Position numbers and translations under genes: made by a program. Positions 1-6,596 of a stretch of DNA of 9,403 nt are shown here, one piece after another. Numbering within the stretch: the first letter of the stretch is position 1; every line of letters starts with the position of its first letter. The notes under the pieces are model-generated. The model was not told where the DNA came from and searched no databases. It saw nothing but the letters and a program-made list of their open reading frames with translations. This DNA comes from an uncultured Lachnospiraceae bacterium (GTDB taxonomy: Bacteria; Bacillota; Clostridia; Lachnospirales; Lachnospiraceae), in NCBI GenBank assembly GCA_946533525.1, contig CAMNBW010000037.1:1-9403 (forward strand). The letters run 5' to 3'.

Positions 1-2
1 TA

Positions 3-350
3 ACCGGCGAATACGGTACTATCACAGATGAATACGAAGCAAGGCTGTTGGCGGACGGTTATACGGATATAGACAGTGTGGCCATAGACGACGGTTCCTC
101 TGTCAGGCAGGTGGAAACCACCCGGGACGGCAGATACATGGTCTTTAATGTCCATGAAGGGGATAAGTTTTATATCATACGTTCAAAGTCCGGAAAGATC
201 AGGCAGTATGTCTTTTTAGGGATAGGGATCCTTGTGGGATTACTGATACTGGGCTTTATCATTTCGCGTATTGTATACGCGGTCAAACACCGGAAGCATA
301 AAAATACAGACGAAGAGCAGAAGAAGGAAAGCAAAAAGACGAAAGAATAA
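3..350 (+). CDS. C-terminal part of an unrecognised single-span membrane protein (5' end outside window)
   Basis: The reading frame is open from the first bases of the window to a TAA at 348–350, giving at least 115 residues, so the true start lies upstream. A TTG at position 48 could be read as a start, but the frame continues upstream in the same style and no ribosome binding site precedes the TTG. The visible part has about 68 mostly polar and acidic residues, one strong hydrophobic span (about residues 70–94) and a highly charged tail of about 20 residues rich in Lys and Glu. By the positive-inside rule the tail is probably cytoplasmic and the preceding part outside the cell. I do not recognise a family. 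The stop lies 5 bases before the HAAS-domain gene, so the two are probably co-transcribed and may work together at the membrane. That it is a real gene is fairly sure; its function is unknown. Confidence 0.7.
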   Translation, partial: TGEYGTITDEYEARLLADGYTDIDSVAIDDGSSVRQVETTRDGRYMVFNVHEGDKFYIIRSKSGKIRQYVFLGIGILVGLLILGFIISRIVYAVKHRKHKNTDEEQKKESKKTKE

Positions 351-355
351 TTTTT

Positions 356-868
356 ATGACAAAATATGAATTTTTAAATGACCTCAAGGCCTCACTCATC
401 GGGAATGTCAGCGGGCAGATCATAAATGAAAATATGCAGTATTACGACGAGTATATTTCCGGTGAGGTCAGAAAGGGAAAGACCGAGAGGGAAACGCTGG
501 ACGAACTGGGAGACCCAAGGCTCATTGCGAGGACCATCATCGACACTCAGGGAGACAATTCCGCCAAGTCTACCTATGCGGATGAAAGCTGGGAAGAAGA
601 GGGCAGCGGGTTCTTCAATGGCAGCAGGGCAGCCGAAAAGGCACGAAACAGCGCGAGGAATGCGAAGGAGCGTGTGCGTAAGGGCATGAGCGAGGAGACG
701 GCGAGGAAGATCCGCCTGTACGTTACCATAGCTTTAGTGCTCATACTGATAGTTCTTATTGTGGGCTTTATCGTGACGGCGGTTGGGGCCATGCTGTATA
801 TATTCTGGCCGGTGCTTCTGGTACTGGTACTGGTGCATCTTATGACCAGAAATAACAGGTACCGGTGA
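356..868 (+). CDS. HAAS-domain (DUF1700-like) membrane protein
   Basis: A 170-residue protein. Residues 1–65 fit the helical HAAS/DUF1700 domain: an opening MTKYEFLNDLKASL helix, a YYDEYI segment and the typical E-x-LGDPRLIART turn at about 50–60. Residues 66–118 are a charged linker rich in Arg, Lys and Glu. Residues 121–162 hold two closely spaced membrane spans, followed by a short basic tail. In Firmicutes, proteins of this kind are often encoded next to PadR-type regulators and membrane proteins and are thought to act in envelope signalling; no PadR gene is visible here. The ATG lies 5 bases after the previous stop without a good Shine-Dalgarno sequence, which suggests translational coupling. 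The family call is fairly sure. A link to the upstream membrane protein is inferred from spacing only. Confidence 0.8.
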   Translation: MTKYEFLNDLKASLIGNVSGQIINENMQYYDEYISGEVRKGKTERETLDELGDPRLIARTIIDTQGDNSAKSTYADESWEEEGSGFFNGSRAAEKARNSARNAKERVRKGMSEETARKIRLYVTIALVLILIVLIVGFIVTAVGAMLYIFWPVLLVLVLVHLMTRNNRYR

Positions 869-872
869 GACG

Positions 873-2021
873 ATGGAGAGATATACCCTTGCCGCGACCT
901 GTCATTTCGGGCTGGAGGCGGTTTTAAAAAGAGAGATCTTTGATCTCGGTTATGATATAACTCATGTTGAGGATGGAAGAGTGGAGTTTGCGGGCGATGA
1001 AGAGGCTGTGACGCGCGCAAACTTTTCTTTGCGTACGGCGGAGAGGGTGCTCATCAAGGCTGCTGAATTCGAAGCGGAGAGTTTTGACCAGCTCTTTGAG
1101 GGGGTGAAGGCTGTCCGTTGGGAGAGGTTCATTCCGAAAAACGGGAGGTTCTGGGTGAGCAAGGCCTCAAGTGTGCGCTCGGAGCTTTTTGCACCCTCTG
1201 CAATTCAGTCCATCGTCAAGAAGGCGATGGTGGATGAGCTTTCGTCATTTTATGGAATAAATACTTTTCCCGAGGACGGGGAAGAGTATCCTTTCAGGGT
1301 ATTTATCCTTAAGAACAAGGTCACGATAGGACTTGATACAACCGGTGTTTCGCTGCATAAGAGGGGATACAGGCTGATGCAGGGAGAGGCGCCCATAGCG
1401 GAAAATCTGGCGGCGGCGCTCGTAATGCTGACCCCCTGGAGGGACGGCAGGATACTGGTGGATCCCTTTGCGGGCAGCGGGACCATAGCGATAGAGGCGG
1501 CAATGCTCGCGGCAAATATCGCTCCGGGGATGAACCGGGATTTTAACGCCAAAAGATGGGGGAATATAGTTGACCCCGGTCTTTGGAAGGAATGTGAGGA
1601 AGAGGCGAGGGAGATGATAAAGAGCGATCTTTCCTCCGACATCCAGGCCTACGACATAGACGGGGGGCTTTTAAAGGTGGCCAGGGAAAACGCAGCCAGG
1701 GCGGGGGTGGATAAATATATTCATTTTCAGACCAGGGATGTGCGTGATCTGAGCCATTCTAAAAAATATGGCTTTATAATAACCAATCCTCCCTACGGGG
1801 AAAGGCTTGAGGAAAAGAAAAAGCTTCCTGAGCTTTACCGGAGTTTCGGCGAGGCCTTAAAAAGGCTTGATTCATGGTCGGTATACGTTATCTCTTCATA
1901 TGAGGATACCGAAAAATATCTGGGAATGAAGGCTGCAAAGAAGCGCAAGATTTATAATGGCATGATTAAGACGGACTATTACCAGTTTCCCGGGCCCAAG
2001 CCGCCTAAAAAAGGGAATTGA
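873..2021 (+). CDS. ypsC: THUMP-domain class I SAM-dependent RNA methyltransferase (YpsC / RlmL N-terminal type)
   Basis: A 382-residue protein with the layout of Bacillus YpsC and of the N-terminal half of E. coli RlmL, which makes m2G at position 2445 of 23S rRNA. An N-terminal ferredoxin-like and THUMP RNA-binding region covers about residues 1–155. The Rossmann methyltransferase domain follows, with SAM-binding motif I DPFAGSGT at 197–204, an acidic residue pair in AYDID near 260–263, and catalytic motif IV NPPYGERL at 305–312, the N-P-P-Y signature of N-methyltransferases acting on guanine or adenine amino groups. It should act in the cytoplasm on ribosomal RNA. The start ATG lies 4 bases after the previous stop, and the GGTGAG at 864–869 that overlaps that stop is the likely ribosome binding site. 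The length is normal for the stand-alone family. The exact target base is inferred from the family. Confidence 0.93.
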   Translation: MERYTLAATCHFGLEAVLKREIFDLGYDITHVEDGRVEFAGDEEAVTRANFSLRTAERVLIKAAEFEAESFDQLFEGVKAVRWERFIPKNGRFWVSKASSVRSELFAPSAIQSIVKKAMVDELSSFYGINTFPEDGEEYPFRVFILKNKVTIGLDTTGVSLHKRGYRLMQGEAPIAENLAAALVMLTPWRDGRILVDPFAGSGTIAIEAAMLAANIAPGMNRDFNAKRWGNIVDPGLWKECEEEAREMIKSDLSSDIQAYDIDGGLLKVARENAARAGVDKYIHFQTRDVRDLSHSKKYGFIITNPPYGERLEEKKKLPELYRSFGEALKRLDSWSVYVISSYEDTEKYLGMKAAKKRKIYNGMIKTDYYQFPGPKPPKKGN

Positions 2022-2036
2022 TTTTTGGGAGCGGGA

Positions 2037-3080
2037 ATGTCAAAGAAAAACCTTACAGGACATATACCTTATTTTTATATAGCTGCGGCGGCACTGTCCC
2101 TTGTGTTGAGCATAGGCATAATACTGGCGGTGATCTTTTTAAACCCTATTCCCGTATCAAGTGTATACGGGACAAATGCCGCGTGGAATAAGTCCACGGA
2201 ATTAAAAACCGGAGAAAACCTGGAGATCGGCGTTAATGACAGAGAGGGTTATCTTACCGTGCCGGTGCCTGAGGGGACTTCTGAGGACGACATAGAGGTG
2301 GACAGCGACTATATTGAGCATGTTACAAGGATAATGATTTCCGGGGTGCCGGAAAATTTTTTCAGGGAAAATGTTTTTTCCGGGGACCTTAAAAATATTG
2401 ACAGGTTCAGATACGGTTTCGAGGGAGAAACCGCCGTGCTTGAGCTGCACAGCGCAAGGTTTTATGAGACTAAGCTCGAGCTTAAAACAGATAAGCTCTA
2501 TGTGGGGCTCATTCCTCCCCATGAAAAATACGACAGGATAGTAGTGGTGGACGCTTCGCACGGCGGAGAGGAAACGGGCTCGGTATCCTACGGGGTTTCC
2601 GAAAAGGACATTACCTTAAATGTATCGTCGGCGCTGGAAAAGGCTGCGGAAGGTCTCGATTATCATATATATTTTACAAGGAATACAGATACGGCTGTTT
2701 CCGGTGAGGCAAGGCAGGCTTTAGTCGAGGATACGCAGGCGGATCTTGTGCTGGGGCTTCATACTGATGCGGACCCGGATACCAGGGTAACTCACGGGAT
2801 AAGTACATATTATTATGAAGATAAGGACAGGGAGTTTGCCGAAAAGCTGGGGAAGCTCGTGGCTGACAGTACGATCAGCGATTTCAGGAAGGCTTCACTT
2901 CGAAGAGGCGGAAGTATAGCGGAAAATACGGGTTCCGGTGCGGTGGATCTGTGCCTGGGCTATATTACGAATAAAAGGGATGCCCTTACCGCGACTTCCG
3001 ATAAATTTGCACAGAGGGCGGCCGAAGGGGTGATCGAAGCGCTAAACGGCTATTTTGCCGATGAGGGAAAAGAGGAATAA
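2037..3080 (+). CDS. Membrane-anchored N-acetylmuramoyl-L-alanine amidase family protein, probably altered in its active site
   Basis: A 347-residue protein. The ATG at 2037 is preferred to an in-frame TTG at 2025 because GGGAG at 2027–2031 stands 5 bases before it. Residues 10–35 form a signal anchor, residues 40–165 a region predicted mainly beta with no clear motif (perhaps AMIN-like), and residues 167–340 an Amidase_3 domain. Normal members are zinc hydrolases that cut the lactyl-L-alanine amide bond of peptidoglycan. The zinc ligands appear present: His175 in DASHGG, Glu189 in SEKD, and His242 in GLHTD. The segment that normally reads VLVExGFxSN reads VDLCLGYITN, so the position of the catalytic Glu holds Cys306. 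The first motif is also divergent (DASHGG for DPGHGG). The protein is therefore either weakly active, mechanistically changed, or a non-enzymatic binder of cell-wall peptides. It sits inside a tight operon, 15 bases after the methyltransferase and 3 before rdgB. Confidence 0.85.
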   Translation: MSKKNLTGHIPYFYIAAAALSLVLSIGIILAVIFLNPIPVSSVYGTNAAWNKSTELKTGENLEIGVNDREGYLTVPVPEGTSEDDIEVDSDYIEHVTRIMISGVPENFFRENVFSGDLKNIDRFRYGFEGETAVLELHSARFYETKLELKTDKLYVGLIPPHEKYDRIVVVDASHGGEETGSVSYGVSEKDITLNVSSALEKAAEGLDYHIYFTRNTDTAVSGEARQALVEDTQADLVLGLHTDADPDTRVTHGISTYYYEDKDREFAEKLGKLVADSTISDFRKASLRRGGSIAENTGSGAVDLCLGYITNKRDALTATSDKFAQRAAEGVIEALNGYFADEGKEE

Positions 3081-3083
3081 AAG

Positions 3084-3698
3084 GTGAAGATTGAAAAAAT
3101 AATATTTGCAACCGGAAATAATGATAAAATGACTGAAATTAAGGAGATTTTACGGGATTTTTGTGATAATATTGTTTCTATGAAGGACGAAGGGATCGAC
3201 GCTGACATCGTGGAGGACGGCGAGACCTTTGAGGAAAATGCCCTCATTAAGGCCAGGAGCGTATGGAAGCAGACGGGACAGTTGGTAATATCCGACGATT
3301 CGGGACTTGAAGTGGATGCCCTTGGCGGGGAACCGGGCATTTATTCTTCCAGATATATGGGAGAGGATACCTCTTACCATGTGAAGAACAAAAGTATAAT
3401 TGACAGACTTGAGGGCGTACCCGACGAAAAGCGGACGGCAAGGTTCGTCTGTGCGGCGGCGGTCATCTTTCCCGACGGCAGCGAAAAGGTTCTCCGGGGA
3501 GTCATGGAAGGAAGGATAGGCTACGAGGAAAAGGGGTCAAACGGCTTCGGATACGATCCCATATTTATCCTGCCGGAATTTGAAAAGACTACTGCAGAGC
3601 TTTCTCCCGAGGTGAAAAATTCAAGGAGTCACCGGGGAGCGGCACTAAGGGCAGTCAGGGCGGAAATAGAGGCTTATGCGAATTCTGATAGTAAGTGA
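3084..3698 (+). CDS. rdgB: XTP/dITP diphosphatase (RdgB/HAM1 family)
   Basis: A 204-residue cytoplasmic enzyme of normal length. It hydrolyses ITP, dITP and XTP to the monophosphate and pyrophosphate, keeping deaminated purines out of DNA and RNA. The family signatures are all present: ATGNNDKMTEI at 9–19 (triphosphate binding), GETFEENA at 46–53, SDDSGLEVDALGG at 70–82 with the catalytic and metal-binding acidic residues, GSNGFGYDPIF at 151–161 (base recognition) and NSRSHRGAA at 179–187. The start is GTG at 3084, preceded by a purine-rich stretch with AGAGG near 3070; it lies 3 bases after the amidase stop, so translation is probably coupled. Its 3' end overlaps the phosphoesterase start by 23 bases. 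Pairing of rdgB with a YfcE-like gene is common in Firmicutes (ysnA–ysnB in Bacillus subtilis). Confidence 0.96.
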   Translation: MKIEKIIFATGNNDKMTEIKEILRDFCDNIVSMKDEGIDADIVEDGETFEENALIKARSVWKQTGQLVISDDSGLEVDALGGEPGIYSSRYMGEDTSYHVKNKSIIDRLEGVPDEKRTARFVCAAAVIFPDGSEKVLRGVMEGRIGYEEKGSNGFGYDPIFILPEFEKTTAELSPEVKNSRSHRGAALRAVRAEIEAYANSDSK

Positions 3699-4155
3699 TA
3701 CACATGCAAAACTGGATAATTTCAAAGAGGCGGTCAAGAGGTCGGGACCCTTTGAGCTCCTTATTCACTGCGGAGATGTGGAAGGCGATGAGGAGAGGAT
3801 AAGGAGCATTGCCGGGTGCCCCTGCATGATGGTCAGGGGGAATAACGATTTCTTTTCCGACCTTCCCGGAGAGCTTACCTTAAATGCTGATAAGTACAAG
3901 ATCTTTGTCACGCACGGACATCGCTACAATGTTTCCATCGGTCCGGAAATGATAGCGGAAGAGGCGAGGGACAGGGGGGTGGACATCGTTATGTTCGGCC
4001 ATACTCATAAGCCGCTGGTGGAGAAAAGCAGGGATCTTGTGGTTTTAAATCCCGGGAGCATCTCTTATCCGAGACAGGACGGAAGGCGTCCTTCCTATGT
4101 TATAATGGAGACAGACAGGAAGGGTGAGGCTCATTTTACCATAAATTATTTATAA
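3676..4155 (+). CDS. YfcE/YsnB-family metallophosphoesterase
   Basis: A 159-residue calcineurin-like phosphoesterase, typical in length for the small YfcE/YsnB/MJ0936 group, which are cytoplasmic phosphodiesterases with two bound metal ions. The metal-binding motifs appear in the standard order: SDTH (Asp8, His10), HCGD (Asp34), RGNND (Asn56), VTHGH (His80) and FGHTH (His109, His111). The natural substrate of the family is not firmly established, although members cleave artificial phosphodiesters. The ATG at 3676 is inside the end of rdgB, in another frame, giving a 23-base overlap that points to translational coupling. It is the last gene of the operon. No clear hairpin terminator follows, so some transcription may run on into the histidine kinase gene 96 bases downstream. 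Confidence 0.93.
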   Translation: MRILIVSDTHAKLDNFKEAVKRSGPFELLIHCGDVEGDEERIRSIAGCPCMMVRGNNDFFSDLPGELTLNADKYKIFVTHGHRYNVSIGPEMIAEEARDRGVDIVMFGHTHKPLVEKSRDLVVLNPGSISYPRQDGRRPSYVIMETDRKGEAHFTINYL

Positions 4156-4181
4156 TACCAGATTTCCACGGATTGCGAATA

Positions 4182-4210
4182 TTGAACCTAAGTTCCTTAA
4201 GGGCTGTAAA
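4182..4210 (+). promoter_or_regulatory. Weak candidate promoter for the hybrid histidine kinase
   Basis: TTGAAC (4182–4187) and TGTAAA (4205–4210) are 17 bases apart; each matches the sigma-A consensus at 4 of 6 positions. The start point would fall near 4217, leaving a leader of about 35 bases. The segment also contains the palindrome CCTTAAGG (4195–4202) and a short imperfect stem over 4187–4202, which could be an operator or chance. Transcription from the upstream operon is an alternative. Confidence 0.25.
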
Positions 4211-4251
4211 TCGATATTAACGGGGATGAAAACCCTAAATACAAGGAGAAT

Positions 4252-6519
4252 ATGCAGCTAAGATATACTATTGCCTATGATATAGCCGGCATAATCATTA
4301 TCGCCGTGCTGTTTGCCATTTTTCATACACAGTACCAGCGGAGTGAGGGAAGAAACCTTGTATTCAAGAGTTTTCTTCTTTCCGGTGTTATCTGCGGAAT
4401 TTTAGATATTCTGACCATCTTTACGATTACCTATTCGCGCCTTGTTCCGGCAAGCCTGAATTCACTTCTGATAATGCTCTATCATATTTCGTTTTCTGCC
4501 TTTGCCTTTTGCGGGACAAATTATGTATATACGTTTTTAAAGAGCAAGGCCTTTGCAGGGCAGCTTCTGGACGGCATTGTTTCTGCGGTCTTTATGGTTC
4601 TGTATATCTTAAACCAGGTAAACGGGATGATCTTTTCTTTCAGGGACAGGGAATTTGTCCGGGGACCGCTGTATCTTTTGTACTGCATTCCGGCGGCCTG
4701 GTATCTTATACACGCGGCCTTTGTTCTGGGAATTAAGAGAAAGTCCATCGATAAAAACAAGTATTTTATCTATACGGCCTTTGTATTGATACCTCTGCTT
4801 TTCGGGTTTATTCAGGGAGCCTTTATTCCGCAGGTCAGGCTCGTTTTCTTTGCAGGGACAGTCTCGGCTCTTATAATGTTCTTCTCGCTGGAAACGGAGG
4901 ATTATATAGAGCTTAAGAGGACCATGAAGGCGCTGGAGATTTCCCGGGAAAATGAGATAAAAGCCAATAACGCCAAGAGCTCCTTCCTTGCAAAGATGTC
5001 CCACGAGATACGTACCCCGATCAATGCCATCCTTGGGATGAACACGATGATACTCAGGGACAGCAGGGATTCCAATATAAGGGATTATTCGAAGAATATC
5101 GAGAATTCCGGCAAAAGCCTGCTATCGCTCATAAATAATATTCTGGATTTTTCCAAGATCGAGTCGGGAAAGATGGAGCTCGTGGAGACGGAGTATCCTC
5201 TTATTTCCGTCATAAATGACTGCTATCACCTTATTTTCCTCAGAGCCCAGGAAAAGGGTCTGGAGCTCGAGATCAATATGCCGGCGGAAATTTCCAGGTA
5301 CATCCTTTACGGCGATGAGGTAAGGATAAGACAGATAATCACCAATCTTTTGACCAATGCGGTCAAGTATACCGCTGAGGGAAGGGTTTCTTTAAATGTA
5401 GACGGGGAAAAGGACGGAGACACTCTGATCCTGATTGTTGCGGTGGTCGATACCGGGTCGGGAATAGCGAAGGAAGATCAGGGCAAGCTCTTTAACGCCT
5501 ATGAGAGGGTGGACGAGGAGAAGAACAAATTTATCGAGGGCACGGGCCTTGGATTGCAGATAACCTCCAGCTTTGTTGCAATGATGGGCGGAAGCGTCGG
5601 AGTGGAGAGTGAACCCGGAAAGGGGAGCACCTTTACTGCAAGGATCCCGCAGAGGATAGTCGGAGTCAGCGAAGAGGAGTTTGTGGAGGCGGACGGGTCG
5701 CTCCGCGGGATAAAGGACAGGGGAGAAAGGGACTATATCGCGCCGGACGCCCATATTCTCGTGGTGGACGATGTGGATATGAATATAAAGGTTATCCAGG
5801 GCTTCCTTAAACCCAACAAGATCAGGATCAGCACGGCCAAGAGCGGAGCCGAGTGCATAGCGATGATGGAGCTTGAAACCTTTGACGTGATCTTCCTCGA
5901 CCATATGATGCCGGGGATGGATGGGCTCGAGACTTTTGACAAGCTGCGGGAAAAGTACGGTTCTTCGCTGCCGCCGGTTATCATGATGACGGCAAACGCG
6001 GTGCTGGGGGCAAGGGAGGAGTACTTAAGCAAGGGCTTTTCCGACTATATCTCCAAGCCGGTAATGATAGAGGAGCTTAAGAGCACGCTGATCAAATATC
6101 TTCCGGAGGATAAGGTCAGTATCGTTGAAAAGGAGAGGGTGGAAGGCGAGCAAAAAGATGGAGACTGGATCTTAAGGATCGATTTTCTGGATACAGCCGC
6201 TGGCCTGGACTATTGCGCGGGGGATAAGGATTTCTATCTGGAGATGCTTAAGGAATTTGTAGAGGCCAACAGGATGGGAGAGATGCAAAGCTATTTCAGT
6301 ACGAATGACTGGGATAATTACAGGATACAGGTACATGCGGTTAAGAGTACGGCCAAGAGCATAGGTGCGGATGAGCTTTCGGAGAAGGCTTTGTACCTTG
6401 AGATGGCGGCGAAGGAAAACAGGATCATGGATATACGGCACCGGCACGGGGACTGCATGATGTCCTACGGGAAGCTGCTGGATCAGCTTAAGGGGCTGTT
6501 GGCGAGTTTGAAGAGGTGA
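4252..6519 (+). CDS. Hybrid sensor histidine kinase with 7TM sensor, receiver and Hpt domains
   Basis: A 755-residue membrane protein. Seven hydrophobic spans occupy about residues 10–213, leaving almost no external domain, so the signal is probably sensed within or at the membrane. A short helix (214–244) leads into HisKA with phospho-acceptor His251 in MSHEIRTP. HATPase_c follows, with the N box NLLTNAVKYT (364–373), DTGSGI (400–405) and GTGLGL (430–435). The receiver domain (about 500–617) has Asp505/Asp506, phospho-acceptor Asp550, Thr580 and Lys602. The C-terminal Hpt domain has His695 in VHAVKSTAKSIGA. All residues of a His–Asp–His relay are intact, so phosphate should be able to pass on to a separate response regulator, none of which is encoded here. 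The ATG is preceded by AAGGAG at 4243–4248, only 3 bases away, which is short. The ligand is unknown. Confidence 0.95.
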   Translation: MQLRYTIAYDIAGIIIIAVLFAIFHTQYQRSEGRNLVFKSFLLSGVICGILDILTIFTITYSRLVPASLNSLLIMLYHISFSAFAFCGTNYVYTFLKSKAFAGQLLDGIVSAVFMVLYILNQVNGMIFSFRDREFVRGPLYLLYCIPAAWYLIHAAFVLGIKRKSIDKNKYFIYTAFVLIPLLFGFIQGAFIPQVRLVFFAGTVSALIMFFSLETEDYIELKRTMKALEISRENEIKANNAKSSFLAKMSHEIRTPINAILGMNTMILRDSRDSNIRDYSKNIENSGKSLLSLINNILDFSKIESGKMELVETEYPLISVINDCYHLIFLRAQEKGLELEINMPAEISRYILYGDEVRIRQIITNLLTNAVKYTAEGRVSLNVDGEKDGDTLILIVAVVDTGSGIAKEDQGKLFNAYERVDEEKNKFIEGTGLGLQITSSFVAMMGGSVGVESEPGKGSTFTARIPQRIVGVSEEEFVEADGSLRGIKDRGERDYIAPDAHILVVDDVDMNIKVIQGFLKPNKIRISTAKSGAECIAMMELETFDVIFLDHMMPGMDGLETFDKLREKYGSSLPPVIMMTANAVLGAREEYLSKGFSDYISKPVMIEELKSTLIKYLPEDKVSIVEKERVEGEQKDGDWILRIDFLDTAAGLDYCAGDKDFYLEMLKEFVEANRMGEMQSYFSTNDWDNYRIQVHAVKSTAKSIGADELSEKALYLEMAAKENRIMDIRHRHGDCMMSYGKLLDQLKGLLASLKR

Positions 6520-6531
6520 GGGTGAAGTTAA

Positions 6532-6568
6532 AGGGGTTGTTGTATTTTGTACTAATACAACAGCCCCT
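6532..6568. terminator. Long hairpin between convergent genes, probable bidirectional terminator
   Basis: AGGGGTTGTTGTATT (6532–6546) and AATACAACAGCCCCT (6554–6568) form a 15-pair stem with one G·U pair and a 7-base loop. It lies 13 bases after the histidine kinase stop and 29 bases after the end of the minus-strand flavoprotein gene, the position expected of a shared terminator. The U-tract is poor: none follows on the plus strand, and only about three T residues follow the stem on the minus strand. Termination efficiency is therefore uncertain, and the hairpin may instead mainly protect mRNA 3' ends. Confidence 0.65.
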
Positions 6569-6596
6569 ATGATCTCTGCATCGGAGTTATGTAAAC

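Noticed and set aside
48..50. TTG as the start of the first gene
   Set aside because: The frame is open upstream to the window edge and no ribosome binding site precedes the TTG, so it is an internal codon.
2025..2036. Possible TTG start of the amidase gene, four codons earlier
   Set aside because: The ATG at 2037 has GGGAG at correct spacing, and those bases would be coding if the TTG were used.
4156..4251. Riboswitch upstream of the histidine kinase
   Set aside because: Only short weak stems are seen, and nothing matches the c-di-GMP or other riboswitch cores I know.
5392..5904. Long antisense open frame in the kinase gene (170 codons)
   Set aside because: It lies wholly within the intact HATPase and receiver coding region and shows no family features; it is a shadow frame.
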